Program-made: the position numbers and the translations under genes
Assembly: GCA_964017065.1 (NCBI GenBank)
Contig: OZ024787.1
Coordinates: forward strand, 336,649-400,648
Origin: Haliclona indistincta
Taxonomy: Eukaryota > Porifera > Demospongiae > Haplosclerida > Chalinidae
DNA length: 64,000 nucleotides
Direction of reading: 5' to 3'
Notes under the pieces: model-generated
Seen by the model: the letters and a program-made list of their open reading frames with translations, nothing else
Told to the model about the DNA's origin: nothing
Database searches by the model: none
Shown here: in pieces, positions 1 through 26,575 of the stretch
Numbering within the stretch: the stretch's first letter is position 1
Layout: every line of letters starts with the position of its first letter

Positions 1-52
1 GAGAGGGAGGGAGGGAGAGAGAGAGTGGGAGGGAGGGAGGGAGGGAGAGAGG
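1..52. repeat. GA/GGGA-rich simple repeat at window edge
   Basis: Purine-only run of GAGAGGGAGG type. 53-232 is intron sequence with no recognised feature. Confidence 0.8.
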
Positions 53-232
53 TGATTGAATCCCATCTACTAGTCAGTAGCTATGTGCCTCACCTTGGGA
101 TGATAGTAGAATACTAGTTTAGAAGCTAGATCATGAGTTAGAGAACACTTGGGTTGGAACAATGAGAGATCGTTAGGTCCTGAGAGAGAGAGGATAAAAC
201 ACCTTATAAGAGATAAGCCACACCCATCATAC

Positions 233-16381
<16,149 letters not shown>

Positions 16382-16565
16382 GATGAAGGTGACTAGCTAG
16401 CTATAGCTAGCAGCACCAGCAGTGGCTGTTGATACACTCACAGCCAAATCTGCTGAGGACGGGAACGCCTACTCTCATCGCTTACAAGTCACGTGGTAAG
16501 TCCCTTAGCGCTAGCTGACGCACATGGGCGGGGCTGAAGATCAAGTAACGTAAAAGTCCGTCGAG
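16382..16565. promoter_or_regulatory. Divergent intergenic promoter region
   Basis: Only 184 bp separate the minus-strand ATG of the NBEAL-type gene (16381) from the plus-strand ATG of the Kelch-kinase gene (16566). Such spacing suggests a shared bidirectional promoter. There is no TATA box, and a CG-containing stretch lies at 16500-16560. Confidence 0.55.
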
Positions 16566-19500
16566 ATGGCGACACGTTCAGGTAAGCCAATTGGTTTTAT
16601 TTTAATAGCGCAGCTATTGTTTTCCTACTTCTTACAGCTAGTAGATACGAGCCTACTGCTCGTACTGGACACACATCCTTTCTTGTTAATAGTAAAATTT
16701 ACCTGTGGGGAGGATGGATGGACGGTACACCACTGGTACACGATAGTTCAGAGAAAAGCGAATTCCTGTCTAGTGTGGACGTGTTTCAATTAGACTGTGG
16801 TGATTGGATACGGCAGGAGACCTGTGGAACACCTCCACTGGGAGTAAGAGGATATTGCTGTGCTGCAGTGGGTGACTCACTCTATTATTTTGGTGGTTTC
16901 TGTGGACATCCGGGATGCTTTCATAATAGTGTGCACAAGCTAAGCACATTATCCCTTCAATGGATGATGTTATCTCCCTCTACATCTGAGAGTGGGGCAC
17001 CGATGAGAAAGAGTGGCAGTGGTATGGTAGCATTCAGGGATGGTGAGGAGGACATCTTGTGTGTAGTAGCAGGATGGGGTCCTATCCCATCACATTGTCA
17101 ACCTAGAGCACATTATGAAGCTACTGGTAGCGATTGTATTCTATGCAATGAGCAGCACATGTTCAGTCTGATTACTGGTGAGTGATAGAGGCTATAATTG
17201 CATGTGTACAGTTGATTAATTTGTGTGTTGGGTGGGTATTGGTTGAAGTCTAGCCGCTCTTCCTCAAAGTGGTGTCTGCATGGGTGAACAGTCTGTATAA
17301 TAATACTGACCGGCTAATGAGACTATGGGATAGCATATAGTATGTCTATGAGTTCATGGCGTTGAATAACATAATTATAATGACATCTTCACACGTTCCT
17401 CCATAGAAGATTTGCATACCTCCAGAGAAAGGTATCAAACATGCATAAGGTCAAAGCAATGATACACTAATAACAGGGGCTGATCTAGGGTGGTCATGTG
17501 GTGCAGCTTACCCCCTTTTGCCAAAGTTTGACGTAACGAGACCCTCTTTTTCCTTTAAGAGCTACAAAAAGAAGAGCCTGGACACTAGCTGCAATGTTGT
17601 AGCTGCATTTCATTTAGCTGCAAATACAGCCTATCACTCAGCATTTCAAAAAGTAATGGCGGTGGGACGGTTGGTGACTGAAGGTGATAAACATCCTCTT
17701 GAGGTGAATGGTGCTGATATTGGATTTGCCAGTGTTTCAGTACCTTGGCTCTCTGATTGACTCCTCGATTATGAAGTGTGAGTATGAATAATTAACCAAT
17801 AGCCAGTGTACAGGGCGGATACAGGATATAGAAAAGAGGGGTACAAATTGGCACGAGTGAAGCGTGTTGGTGAATTTTGCTAATTAATATTCATTTATTC
17901 ATAAGAATGCATGCTTTGCGCCACAGTCACGACTGGCTGCACAGTCACAACAATAAAAAACAGGCCCTTGGAGCTACATTTTCGCTGTTCAGTGCTCATC
18001 ATACGAATATATAAGTACGCGCAATGCGTCAATAAGTATTAATGAAACTTTCTTCGACCACAAAGGGGGGAATTGTCCCGCCATTCCACCCCTGGATCAG
18101 CCATTGGTGTAGATCAACGAATACATGTATGGCTAGGAGGAATTGCAGAGACAACTTCCTAAAGCATATTAAATGCAGCGACTAGCGAGTGCGGCAAATT
18201 CTTGCGCATGCAGAGAAACCACAAACATACTTTAGAGGGACAATTAAAACCTGTGTGTCTGCAGGTGCACAATGCAACCAGTGGTTCAAGAGCCTTTGAG
18301 GGCTCTCTGTATACACCTCAGCAGGCAAGCCTAGCGAGCAAAGCAGAGCGGGTTCTTTTTATCAGCGAAAGGAAGGGAGGCAGCAAGGGAGAGTAAGCGA
18401 GTGGGTGAGCAAGCTTGCGCATGTGAGTGAGTGAGTGAGTGAGTGGGTGGGTGGGTGAGTGAGTGAGTGAGTGAGTGAGTGAGTGAGTGAGTGAGTGAGT
18501 GGTATTACAAATCAGTTAATAGTGCATATACTCTCCTGCAATGCTTTGTCTCTTGTAATTCTGTTGTTGTAAGTTGTACTATGGTGAGAGATGATGTCAT
18601 TACCTTCTGCAGGAGAGTGGAGCTCACCAAGAGTCACTGGACAGCCTCCTCCTCCATGTTGTTTCTTCACTCTCACTCCAGTGGGTGAGAGGAGAGCTGT
18701 ACTGTTTGGTGGTGATATAGGATCAGGAGTCTACAGTGATGACCTACTGATAGTTGAGCTGACAAAACACACTGTGGTGAGTGAGCTGGGTTGGTCCACT
18801 TGTTAGTAACTTATTCACATAATAAATTAATATGTACTTAATATAATTTTATTATTAGCTAGGTGGACGATAAACTGTTGTGACGTCACAATGCATTATA
18901 ATTTAGATTTTATCGTTTACCAGCATTGCATGCATTGGATAGCTAGCTAGTTAGCGTAGGCAACATAATTATGTTGGTTTTTATTTCTCTTCTACCGTAT
19001 TTATACTTCCAAACAATAGAATACTCTATTAGCTTCATGAATAGATACAGTTCTAAGCTTGGAAAATTATCATTGCCACTCAGCAATGATAATTATGTAG
19101 AGATGATCGCGAATTAAGATGGCAGCTACTCATGTGTGAAAACGAGTTATCGCACATATCGCTTGACGGCAAAAATCAAGATGGCGACTCAGAGAGGTGC
19201 AGCATATCTTCACTGTTGTAGCGTTTCTCAAAATTCCAGACCAGGTTGGTATTGGTCTAGGAAGAGTTTTAGCATGCTAAAAGCACTGTCAAAATGCTAC
19301 ACGCTTGCTAACTAGACTGGTGACGTCGACCAAACACGTGACTTCAAAGTGGGACATGACATTGATTACATTCCATTGTGCCACGAAAACCTGGCGTTAG
19401 TGACCAGACGTTCCCACCCCGGAACGTCTGGCCCGTGAGACTACGTTTGTCATTCATACACTGTACCAGAAGCTCAACCTCTCTATTGTGTTGTAATATA

Positions 19501-21573
19501 ATCTGCTCTTACCAGCACTGGACAAAGATCAGCAAGCCTGTCAACCTCTCAGTAGAATGGCCTTCAGGGAGATGTGGTCATGCAGGTGTCACATGTGTGA
19601 GTGGTCCACTACTAGTAACAGTGGGTGGGACATGTGATGAGTGGAGCACTGCCAGTGACTGTTGGATTCATGACCTCACTACAATGAAGTGGAAGAAGGT
19701 AATTTGTGTTGTGTATCAGATATTATAATTGTGTTTGGTTTTGGTCTTCAGTTACCACTCCCTGATACTATAACTAGACGTGTGTACCATTCACTCTCTG
19801 CAATACAACTATCACCACACAATGTGTTGCTGGTAGCTTTTGGTGGATGCATGGAGGTCACTTGGAAGTGCTAAACTATCTGACACTGTCCTCATTGAAT
19901 TGAGTGAGTATGTATTGCAGTATGTAGTAGCTATAGTGTCACACACTGCACAGTGGTCACTGTTATAGCTGCATGTTGACATGCACACTCTCTCCATGCA
20001 GTCCAGGGAGATGATCAGTGGGTGGTGGGGAGAGTAGGAGCAGCCTTGGAAGACAAGAGGGAGTACCAGCAGATGTTGTCAGAGGGAAGGAGAAGGTGGA
20101 TAGACGGTGGTAGTGATCACTTCCGTGAGGTGGGACATAGTTCCCTCTGACAATCCTGTTAGTAATGCGAGGTGCATGGCTACAGCAACAACTGCAGCTG
20201 GAGAGAGCCAGGGAGGTTGAGCAGAGACTGATGACAGAACTCCGGCAACTGACTAGAGAGAAGGAACAAGTGACTAGAGAGAATGAGCAGGTTTGCTGAT
20301 CACTATAAGCTTTGCCAATCTTACATGACAACTAGGCAGTATAGTGTGTGGGTGATCTGAGAGCTACATGCATGAATGATTAATGTTAGAGATAGTGTGT
20401 TTACACTAAAAACTTCAGATATGAGCCAGACTCGTTTAGTTTTATTTTAAAGGTTGGTACTATACATCAAATGGCACTTCCCGAGTCTATTAATGTCAAA
20501 AATTGAACTACAGTAGTCTGGTTGCTACTGTAAATGCAAGTAAAAGATGACGTCATCATGATCTTATACCTGTGGTGTAGCAATGGTTTGTCTGTTGTAG
20601 AGAGAGCAACAACTGATGAGACAAGTCCAGCAACTGACCAGAGAGAAGGAGCATGCAGTGAGAGAGAAAATTGAGCTCCAGATAGCCAACGCTAGAGAGG
20701 TCTATCAGCTCAGACAGCAGGTCAGTGATGGTAACATCATTGTACAATGGTCACTCTCATCTCCATCAGTTGTCTGGCATGAACATTGCTGAGGGGAGGG
20801 AGGAGCACCCCCACTGGGTGGTGAGGAGAGAGGAGGTGAAGCTGACTGAGGAGGTGGTGGGCAGAGGAGGATGGGGTGAAGTGAGGGTCGCCAAGTTCCG
20901 TCGTCTACATGTAGCTGCAAAGTTCTTGCACGACGTAATCCTGTCAGACTACAACCGACGGCAATTTGTACGAGAGATGACAATGGCTGCCAAGCTACGC
21001 CATCCTCACCTCCTGCTATTTATTGGAGCCACGAGGGAGGGACAAGCCATCATATTAACAGAGCTGATGCCAACCAGCCTGCGCAGAGAACTGGAGAGGA
21101 GAGTGATGCCTCGAGTTCACATCACCTCCATTAGCCAAGATGTTGGTCATGCTCTCTGCTACCTTCACCAATGGCAGCCCCACCCAATAATCCATCGTGA
21201 CATCAGCAGTGCCAATGTTCTTCTTGAGCCTCTCCCCAATGGCTGCTGGCGAGCTAAGGTGTCCGACTATGGATCAGCCAACTTCATGAATCTTGTCTCC
21301 ACCACTGTCGGTCCTGGTAACCCAACCTATGCTGCTCCTGAGGCCACCTCTCCTTTTCAACACTCACCCAAAATGGACGTGTATAGCTACGGTATCCTCC
21401 TAGTCGAGATGTGCATCCGAGAGCTCCCTGAGTCCCAACCAGAACGCCGTCAAGAACAGATCCAGTGCATCCAGTGGGTCAGCATGGTCTCCCTCATTAG
21501 GAGGTGCACCAGTATGGCAGCAAATGATCGTCCCACCATGACCAATATCATGGACCTACTAGACAGGATATAG
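16566..21573 (+). CDS. Kelch-repeat / coiled-coil / protein kinase gene (nine exons)
   Basis: Exons 16566-16581, 16638-17177, 18613-18776, 19516-19698, 19752-19903, 20002-20124, 20172-20290, 20601-20720 and 20770-21573. All junctions hold phase except one lesion inside the fifth exon. The predicted ~739-residue protein has an N-terminal Kelch propeller (TGHTSFLVNSKIYLWGGW, LYYFGGF, AVLFGGD, LLVTVGG, LVAFGG), a Gln/Glu-rich coiled coil, and a C-terminal kinase domain. This is a plausible cytosolic signalling kinase whose Kelch domain binds a partner. The fifth exon needs a 1-nt correction (or 2-nt gain) near 19850-19870 to avoid a TAA, so the allele may be damaged or the sequence may contain an error. 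The kinase looks TKL/tyrosine-kinase-like; the partner is unknown. Confidence 0.82.
16638..17177 (+). CDS. Kelch-kinase gene, main Kelch exon
   Basis: Joins in phase 1 after MATRS and continues RYEPTARTGHTSFLVNSK, with Kelch blades containing LWGGW, YYFGGF and VVAGW. It ends LITG at donor GTGAGT and joins directly to EWSSPR at 18613. A possible 25-nt exon at 17407-17431 would break phase and is not used. Confidence 0.85.
17476..18110. mobile_element. Probable degenerate element in an intron
   Basis: Ends GGGGCTGATCTAGGGTGG and CCACCCCTGGATCAGCC are inverted with few mismatches. The 17518-17760 segment is open for 80 codons (AAFHLAANTAYHSAFQKVMA) but matches no domain I recognise. The rest of the 17178-18612 intron holds a (GAGT)n run at 18423-18502. 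Confidence 0.45.
18423..18502. repeat. (GAGT)n microsatellite
   Basis: Tetranucleotide run of GAGT/GGGT units in the second intron of the Kelch-kinase gene. Confidence 0.9.
18613..18776 (+). CDS. Kelch-kinase gene, third exon
   Basis: Acceptor TTCTGCAG and donor GTGAGT. It encodes GERRAVLFGGDIGSGVYSDD, a Kelch blade, and ends phase 0 after KHTV. The intron 18777-19515 holds no gene. It contains a short perfect hairpin at 19404-19431 (arms CCAGACGTTCC / GGAACGTCTGG) that looks like element debris. Confidence 0.85.
19516..19698 (+). CDS. Kelch-kinase gene, fourth exon
   Basis: Sixty-one codons in phase 0: WPSGRCGHAGVTCVSGPLLV then VGGTCDEWSTASDCWIHDLT, ending with TTMKWKK. It has typical Kelch spacing of R-x-G-H, V-G-G and W. 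Confidence 0.87.
19752..19903 (+). CDS. Kelch-kinase gene, fifth exon with apparent frameshift
   Basis: Starts phase 0 (LPLPDTITRRVYHSLSAIQL) and reaches LLVAFGG, then the frame runs into TAA at 19873-19875. The other frame resumes SAKLSDTVLIEL up to donor GTGAGT, in the phase the next exon needs. A single extra base (or two missing) near 19850-19870 explains it. Confidence 0.65.
20002..20720 (+). CDS. Kelch-kinase gene, coiled-coil exons 6-8
   Basis: Exons 20002-20124 (VVGRVGAALEDKREYQQMLS), 20172-20290 (WLQQQLQLERAREVEQRLMT) and 20601-20720 (QLMRQVQQLTREKEHAVREK). Rich in Q, E, R and L with heptad-like spacing, so a dimerising coiled coil is likely. The 47-nt intron 20125-20171 is very small; donor and acceptor there were chosen because they restore phase. 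Confidence 0.7.
20396..20545. mobile_element. Hairpin MITE (family A), copy 2
   Basis: Begins GTGTGTTTACACTAAAAACT and ends GGTTGCTACTGTAAATGCA, with an inner GAGCCAGACTCGTTTAGTTT matching the copy at 9710-9888. It is more decayed and lies in an intron of the Kelch-kinase gene. Confidence 0.75.
20770..21573 (+). CDS. Kelch-kinase gene, protein kinase domain exon
   Basis: The last exon, 267 codons plus TAG. Visible motifs: glycine loop GRGGWGEV, catalytic lysine in VAAKFLH, HRDISSANVLL, metal-binding loop DYG in place of DFG, and YAAPEA in place of APE. HRD-x-x-x-x-N is intact, so activity is likely. The overall look (HPHLLLFIGAT, LPESQPERR) is TKL-like. Confidence 0.9.
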   Translation: MSGMNIAEGREEHPHWVVRREEVKLTEEVVGRGGWGEVRVAKFRRLHVAAKFLHDVILSDYNRRQFVREMTMAAKLRHPHLLLFIGATREGQAIILTELMPTSLRRELERRVMPRVHITSISQDVGHALCYLHQWQPHPIIHRDISSANVLLEPLPNGCWRAKVSDYGSANFMNLVSTTVGPGNPTYAAPEATSPFQHSPKMDVYSYGILLVEMCIRELPESQPERRQEQIQCIQWVSMVSLIRRCTSMAANDRPTMTNIMDLLDRI

Positions 21574-22985
21574 ACCTGTACAACAACTATTACTATACTG
21601 TGTGTCAGTATGATATTTCTAGTTTGCATTTAAAAGAATTAACATCAGTGGTGTGTTTTGATCCCTCTTCAACTATAATAATTATAGGTATTATGATAGT
21701 TCTATTGATAGTAGTCCCCTCATTGAGCATACCCTGCGACTCATGACTCACTCTGATTGATAGGTTCACTTGATCTAGTTTGATCTCAGGGCAATCCGGC
21801 CATGACTGGTCTAACACTCCTCTATCACTAACAGCTACTCCTAGTATCCTGCCAGCTGGTTTCATATCTATAACACATGCAGGTTTTTTATAGGAGTTTA
21901 ATATGCAATAATAGCAATGAGTAACAGTAAAGCTAATAGACAATGAACGCATCTAATGATTAGGTAATAAGTAAAGTGAGGTAATCTTTGAATACAATGA
22001 AGGAGTCAGTATGACACCAGTTAGGCAGTTTAAGTGTTCCTAATTCCAATTGTGCTTGAAATTAGTATGCATTTGTTTTAGTGTGGGGGTGGTTAACGGA
22101 ATGAGAAGAAGCATGGTTTGAACGTCCATGCATGATACGATGCTAGGAAACCAGGAGGGAAATAGAACTGACCATGGTAACGTAAATCTTGTAGAGTGTT
22201 GAAAGTCTAAGATGTTTCGGCTTCTAGATTCAAGTGTTGGAACATTGGCAAGCTCAAGAACTTGATGGTAGCCCAAGAAGTTAAAGCAATACTATAGTGT
22301 CCGCGACAAGTGTGGTGTTAGGCAAGGCTCATGGTATCTGGAGCCAGTATCCTATAGATGTGCGCAGAGCCTGCAAATAAAAAAGCGCCATTTCAAATCT
22401 CTCATTTATTTCATGGTTTAGAGCAAGAACAAAATTGCCTCTGGCTAGGCTGCTGCATCTCTAAGCCAAGTCTCCTGATCTATTTTAGACCCAGCTCACC
22501 ATCAGCTGGTGTTCATTCAATCATCAGGTGATGAACCACTTGTAATCATGTGTAATGATACATTGCATTGCATACTCATAGCCAATACTCTGCAGCTGGC
22601 TATGGACTGCATTGGCCTACAGCATATATCACTGTAGCAGTATTATAACTTCAAGTACAACTATAGCTATTTAAGTCGTCCATCACTGTAACTGAAGAGT
22701 GCATGGCTATAAATGAGCACACCTATCTCTGCACCAAGTGTAGTGACATACTAGCAATGGAGGCGTTGAGGATATATAGTCTGAAGTTCAGCTGGTTCAT
22801 GATATCTGCTAGATGACCAAGGTAAGTGGATGTAACTGATGCTAAAAAGTGAAGGTTCTGGGTAGAACAAGACATTGAGCTTATTACATGTCTTCAATTC
22901 ACTAGCTCATAAACACGTCATGACATGCACTGAAGGATCATCATGTTACCATTTGCTGTCACTTCCTTGTTGGTTTACATTGTGG
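21574..22985. other. Intergenic region without a recognised gene
   Basis: AT-rich, no convincing coding frame on either strand. CTTGTTGGTTTACATTGTGG near 22970 resembles the arm of the foldback family at 49520-49728 and 55073-55282. Confidence 0.6.
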
Positions 22986-23009
22986 GCCAGATTCATGGCC
23001 GGATTCTTG

Positions 23010-23890
23010 ATTGCTAATTTCTTCATTCTTCATTGCCAATAATGACTTCCATTGTCTCTCCCAGAGTTTCCATGAGAGTTTCCATGTTTGCATGCTGATG
23101 ATATTGCCCTCTATTATTCTATTTCAGCTGCTGCTGATTGCATTATGCTTCAATCTGACATCTCTGCTATTGATCATTGGGTTCAAGACCTTTCTTATAC
23201 GTAATACGGGAAAGTGCTGTACAATGTTTATATCTCGTAAGTCTCTGCATTTAAATCCTCCATCTACTTTGTTTCTTGGCTCCTCTGCTGTCACTCAAGT
23301 TGACTCTTTTAAGTATCTAGGTATCACTCTTCCCTCTGACCTTTCCTGGTCTCTTAATGTTCGAAATATCAATACTAAAGCTTGGAAGCTTGCGCATGAG
23401 TCTTTGATACAGGTGCTTTCATTTCACCACGCTTGTCACTCTGTATACTTCGTTTATTAGACACAATCTTGAATATGCTTCTCAAGTCTGGGACCCTTTT
23501 CTGCTAAAAGATATCAACCTACTTCATAACATTAAGATTTTTGCCTTACGAGTCTGTACTAAAAATTGGTCTAGTCCCTCGAGTATTCTGCATAGTCAGC
23601 TCAGTTTGCCCTCCCTTGCTGATCGTCGTTTTGTCGCTAAACTCTTAAGATTGTCAATAAAATTGAGGATTTTTCCAACTCACCTATATATTTCTTTCAA
23701 ATCCCTGCATCATGACACTAGACATTTTCACTCTTGGTCTCTTACTCATATTCATTCTCATTCATCTCAGTTTTATTATTCATTTTTTTCCTCATTCTAT
23801 CTTTCTTTGGAACTCACTTAGTTATGGTATTGTCAACTCATCCTCCTTAGATCTTTTCAAACTTAAGCATTAGCTTTTACTATTAAACCA
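23010..23890 (+). mobile_element. Decayed non-LTR retrotransposon, 3' reverse-transcriptase fragment
   Basis: Several frames together show a CR1/jockey-type RT 3' half: ADDIALYYS catalytic region at about 23085, FKYLGITLPSDLSWS at about 23310, then RHNLEYASQVWDP and LPSLADRRF at the C-terminus. Frameshifts and stops break it. It lacks the endonuclease and the first half of the RT, complementary in content to the fragment at 61056-62547. Confidence 0.8.
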
Positions 23891-24670
23891 TAGTACGAAT
23901 AATCCTCTTTGATGTAACGAACGTTAATGAGGGCTATAAATCGTGTACAGCCCGCACGCGTTTCAAGATGGCCGCCGCGTTCGAGAATCCACAAACAAAC
24001 GGCGCTCGGGCTGCTCTGCGGTCTTCCTGCGACGCAAGATAGCCAGCTAGACGTTAGGCAAGCAGCGCACTATGGTTTAGGGTGGAAATCCCAAACATCA
24101 GGATTACGAATATTTTGGTTTCTACTGTTAGTTGAAGGTTTGGTCAGTCACACTGATCACCCAAGAAAGTCGCCATTCGTCTTGTGGGCGTAGCAAGCCC
24201 CACCCAATGACGAAAAGTTGCGTTTGTTTCCTGAGCATGCCACACCCACAAAAAATGTCAGACATAAACTTTGGTACACAAGGAAGAAACGTATGTATCG
24301 CATTTTGCAAAAAGGTCTCTGTCTGTAAGTTACAGAGGGGCGAATATTTAATGAGAACAAACGATTTCGGCAAAAATCCCCTACCAGCAAGAGCGATGGA
24401 AGAAGATACATCTCCTTTTGCCAGAGCGCCAAAAAAATGCCACCTGACGCCCTCCACCCCTATGTGGGTCTCTGGTGATTGCCGAGTACGAAATAATTTT
24501 GTTCCAAATACGGCAAGTGCTACTGGAGTGAGGGTACACCCATTTTCCTTGTAAAACGGGCAAGTATAAATAGCCAGGACACTGTAGATTATATTGTGCA
24601 AAGGGCAGCAAGAAAGAAAAGTTCGGGTTTTCCTGGCTTAAATCGCTTAAACACCTCCTGATCGGTATAT
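23891..24670. other. Unassigned region with overlapping open frames
   Basis: Both strands stay open for 140-157 codons around 24130-24600, but composition and lack of any motif argue against a real gene. CGAACGTTAATGAGGGCTAT at about 23918 may mark an element end. Confidence 0.3.
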
Positions 24671-24683
24671 AACTACTATTTAT

Positions 24684-25087
24684 TACCCGTGCGCAGTATG
24701 CGCCAGGGTTATGCGTTTGTGTCCGTCTGTATATATGTGTGTGTGTGTGTGTGTGTCGTCAAAAAACACGCCTGTTTGCGTCTTACAGCTCGAAAATCTC
24801 TACGAAAACACTCTCTGCAGCTTCTTCACTGAATTTATAGTCCTATGAAGACGTTTTCTGTGCTGGCAAGCCTTGTTCGAGCGGCTAATCCATGGCTATC
24901 TAAAGCTACGTGTCCTTGTAAGAGCACTTACGGTATTGTGGGTGTGTCACCCAACCTCCTTTCAATGCCGATGTCCTCACTCAGTCTCACATGTACCGTA
25001 CGTCAGAGCCATTACGTAACGTGCGTGTTGCAGTAATGCAGGAGTACTGGAGTAGTCGTGTTTAGCTCCTAGCTCAGCGCACGGGTA
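24684..25087. mobile_element. Possible small inverted-repeat element
   Basis: TACCCGTGCGC at 24684 and GCGCACGGGTA ending at 25087 form an 11-bp inverted repeat around a non-coding 400-bp core that contains a (GT)n run at 24737-24757. Confidence 0.35.
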
Positions 25088-25334
25088 TGTGTTCATTCGA
25101 ACTCTAGTTATATTTTATGTTACCTCTGTTGTTTTATGATGGAAATTGTTATAGAAAAAAATTCCCATCACTAAATCCTCAGTTTTCAATAAATATTTTC
25201 ATCTTGATGGTAGACTACAGGAATAAAAAATGCATGTATTGTGTTGTGTTATGTATTATCACTTGGTTGTTGCTATAGTTGAAGGCTTTACGACCTTTTG
25301 AAACCTAACTCCTAGCTAGCTTGCCCACGCACTG

Positions 25335-25730
25335 TATAGATAGTTTCGTGGCAAAGGTGTGAAGGAATGTTCGCGGTCAATATCAATTCAAAACGGCGGA
25401 AGTGACGTCAGGTTTGAACGCCGCCATGTTTTTTGGAGGGATAGATTTGTACAGCGTCCATTGGGTGACGTCACGTATTTTAGCTCTACCAAGACTCCCT
25501 GGAACCATATTTCGGTTAGCTTCACTAAATCAACTATGGTGAACTATTGTAAAGTCTGAGTAGCACCGAGAGCTCGCCAGGTTGCGATTTGCTTCGTGTA
25601 CTCAATGGACACTGTACAATCTATCCCTCCAAAAAACATGGCGGCGTTCAAACCTGACGTCACTTCCGCCGTTTTCAATTGATATTGACCGCGAACATTC
25701 CTTCACACCTTTGCCACGAAACTATCTATA
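25335..25730. mobile_element. Foldback element with ~125-bp arms
   Basis: The left arm starts TATAGATAGTTTCGTGGCAA and the right arm ends TTGCCACGAAACTATCTATA. The arms continue through GGCGGAAGTGACGTCAGG / CCTGACGTCACTTCCGCC to the (T)GGAGGGATAGAT core. Non-coding. Confidence 0.88.
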
Positions 25731-26100
25731 GCAGCGTATACGCGATGGAGATGGAGGAGCGTTCAGCGTATGCAGAAAATGTGATGTGAAATGTCTTACA
25801 CGAACCGTAGTAGTCACTGAAAAGACTCCATGCTCAAGTATGCGTTCGCTGTTTACGATCTACTGGTCAGTCTACATACCGAGCGATCCGAGACATAATA
25901 TTCATTTTCATTATTAGACTAATTCATGGACTGGACTCATCAGTTATGATTATTGAGAACAGGCGGAAAAGCTGTTTTTCTGTACTGGGCGTGCCGGGTG
26001 TAATTAAATCCATAAAGCCTGCTTACTCTGAGCATAGATCTTTGCTCTGAGTTGCAGTTAAGTCACCTCGTTACTTTATGGACTGGCCGACCACTTGAAG

Positions 26101-26575
26101 ATGATTCCTATACAGCTATGGCGGGCTAGGATAGGACTATTCAATGTCAAGTGTTACTCGGCTGGTCCAAGATCGAACTCAGATTTCCGCTTGGAGAAAT
26201 TAACCATACCGTCGACGGCCCACTCACCAAAAGGTGATTCATCGCCAATACCATCTACTATCAAACACGTTCTGGCTTATTCCAATCATGGACATAAATG
26301 TGTCTTCTCTGCTGAAAACTCGTCTTCTGATGAATCTACTACAGTCTTCGTTTATAGTATCAAGCAACAGCAATCAGCTGATAGGAAGAACTACTCAACC
26401 AGAACACTAGGATCTAAGGCTGTCTACTCTCTCCTCTCCTCTTTAAATACTGATGGCATGCTTTACTTGCCTAGTGATCTGTTAAGAGATGCTGTGGTTA
26501 TGCTACTGATAGCGATTGTTTCTCAGTTACTGATCTTATCGGGCGACATTGAGACTAATCCAGGACCTATTGCAT
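26101..26575 (+). CDS. 2A/ROC-COR gene, leader exon
   Basis: Encodes 158 residues plus one base. It begins MIPIQLWRARIGLFNVKCYS, Arg-rich and without acids, resembling a mitochondrial presequence. A Ser-rich middle follows, then the hydrophobic stretch VVMLLIAIVSQLLILS leading into GDIETNPGP. Donor GTGAGT at 26576. Confidence 0.78.

Noticed and set aside
17407..17431. Possible 25-nt exon of the Kelch-kinase gene
   Set aside because: Its inclusion breaks phase with 18613-18776, whereas direct joining of 17177 to 18613 is in frame and gives a normal Kelch sequence.
17518..17760. 80-codon frame MPKFDVTRPS...
   Set aside because: Lies between inverted ends of a degenerate intronic element and has no recognised domain; kept only as part of that element.
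24128..24601. Overlapping 140- and 157-codon frames on both strands
   Set aside because: No domain, no splice context, and open on both strands, so probably chance in an old repeat.
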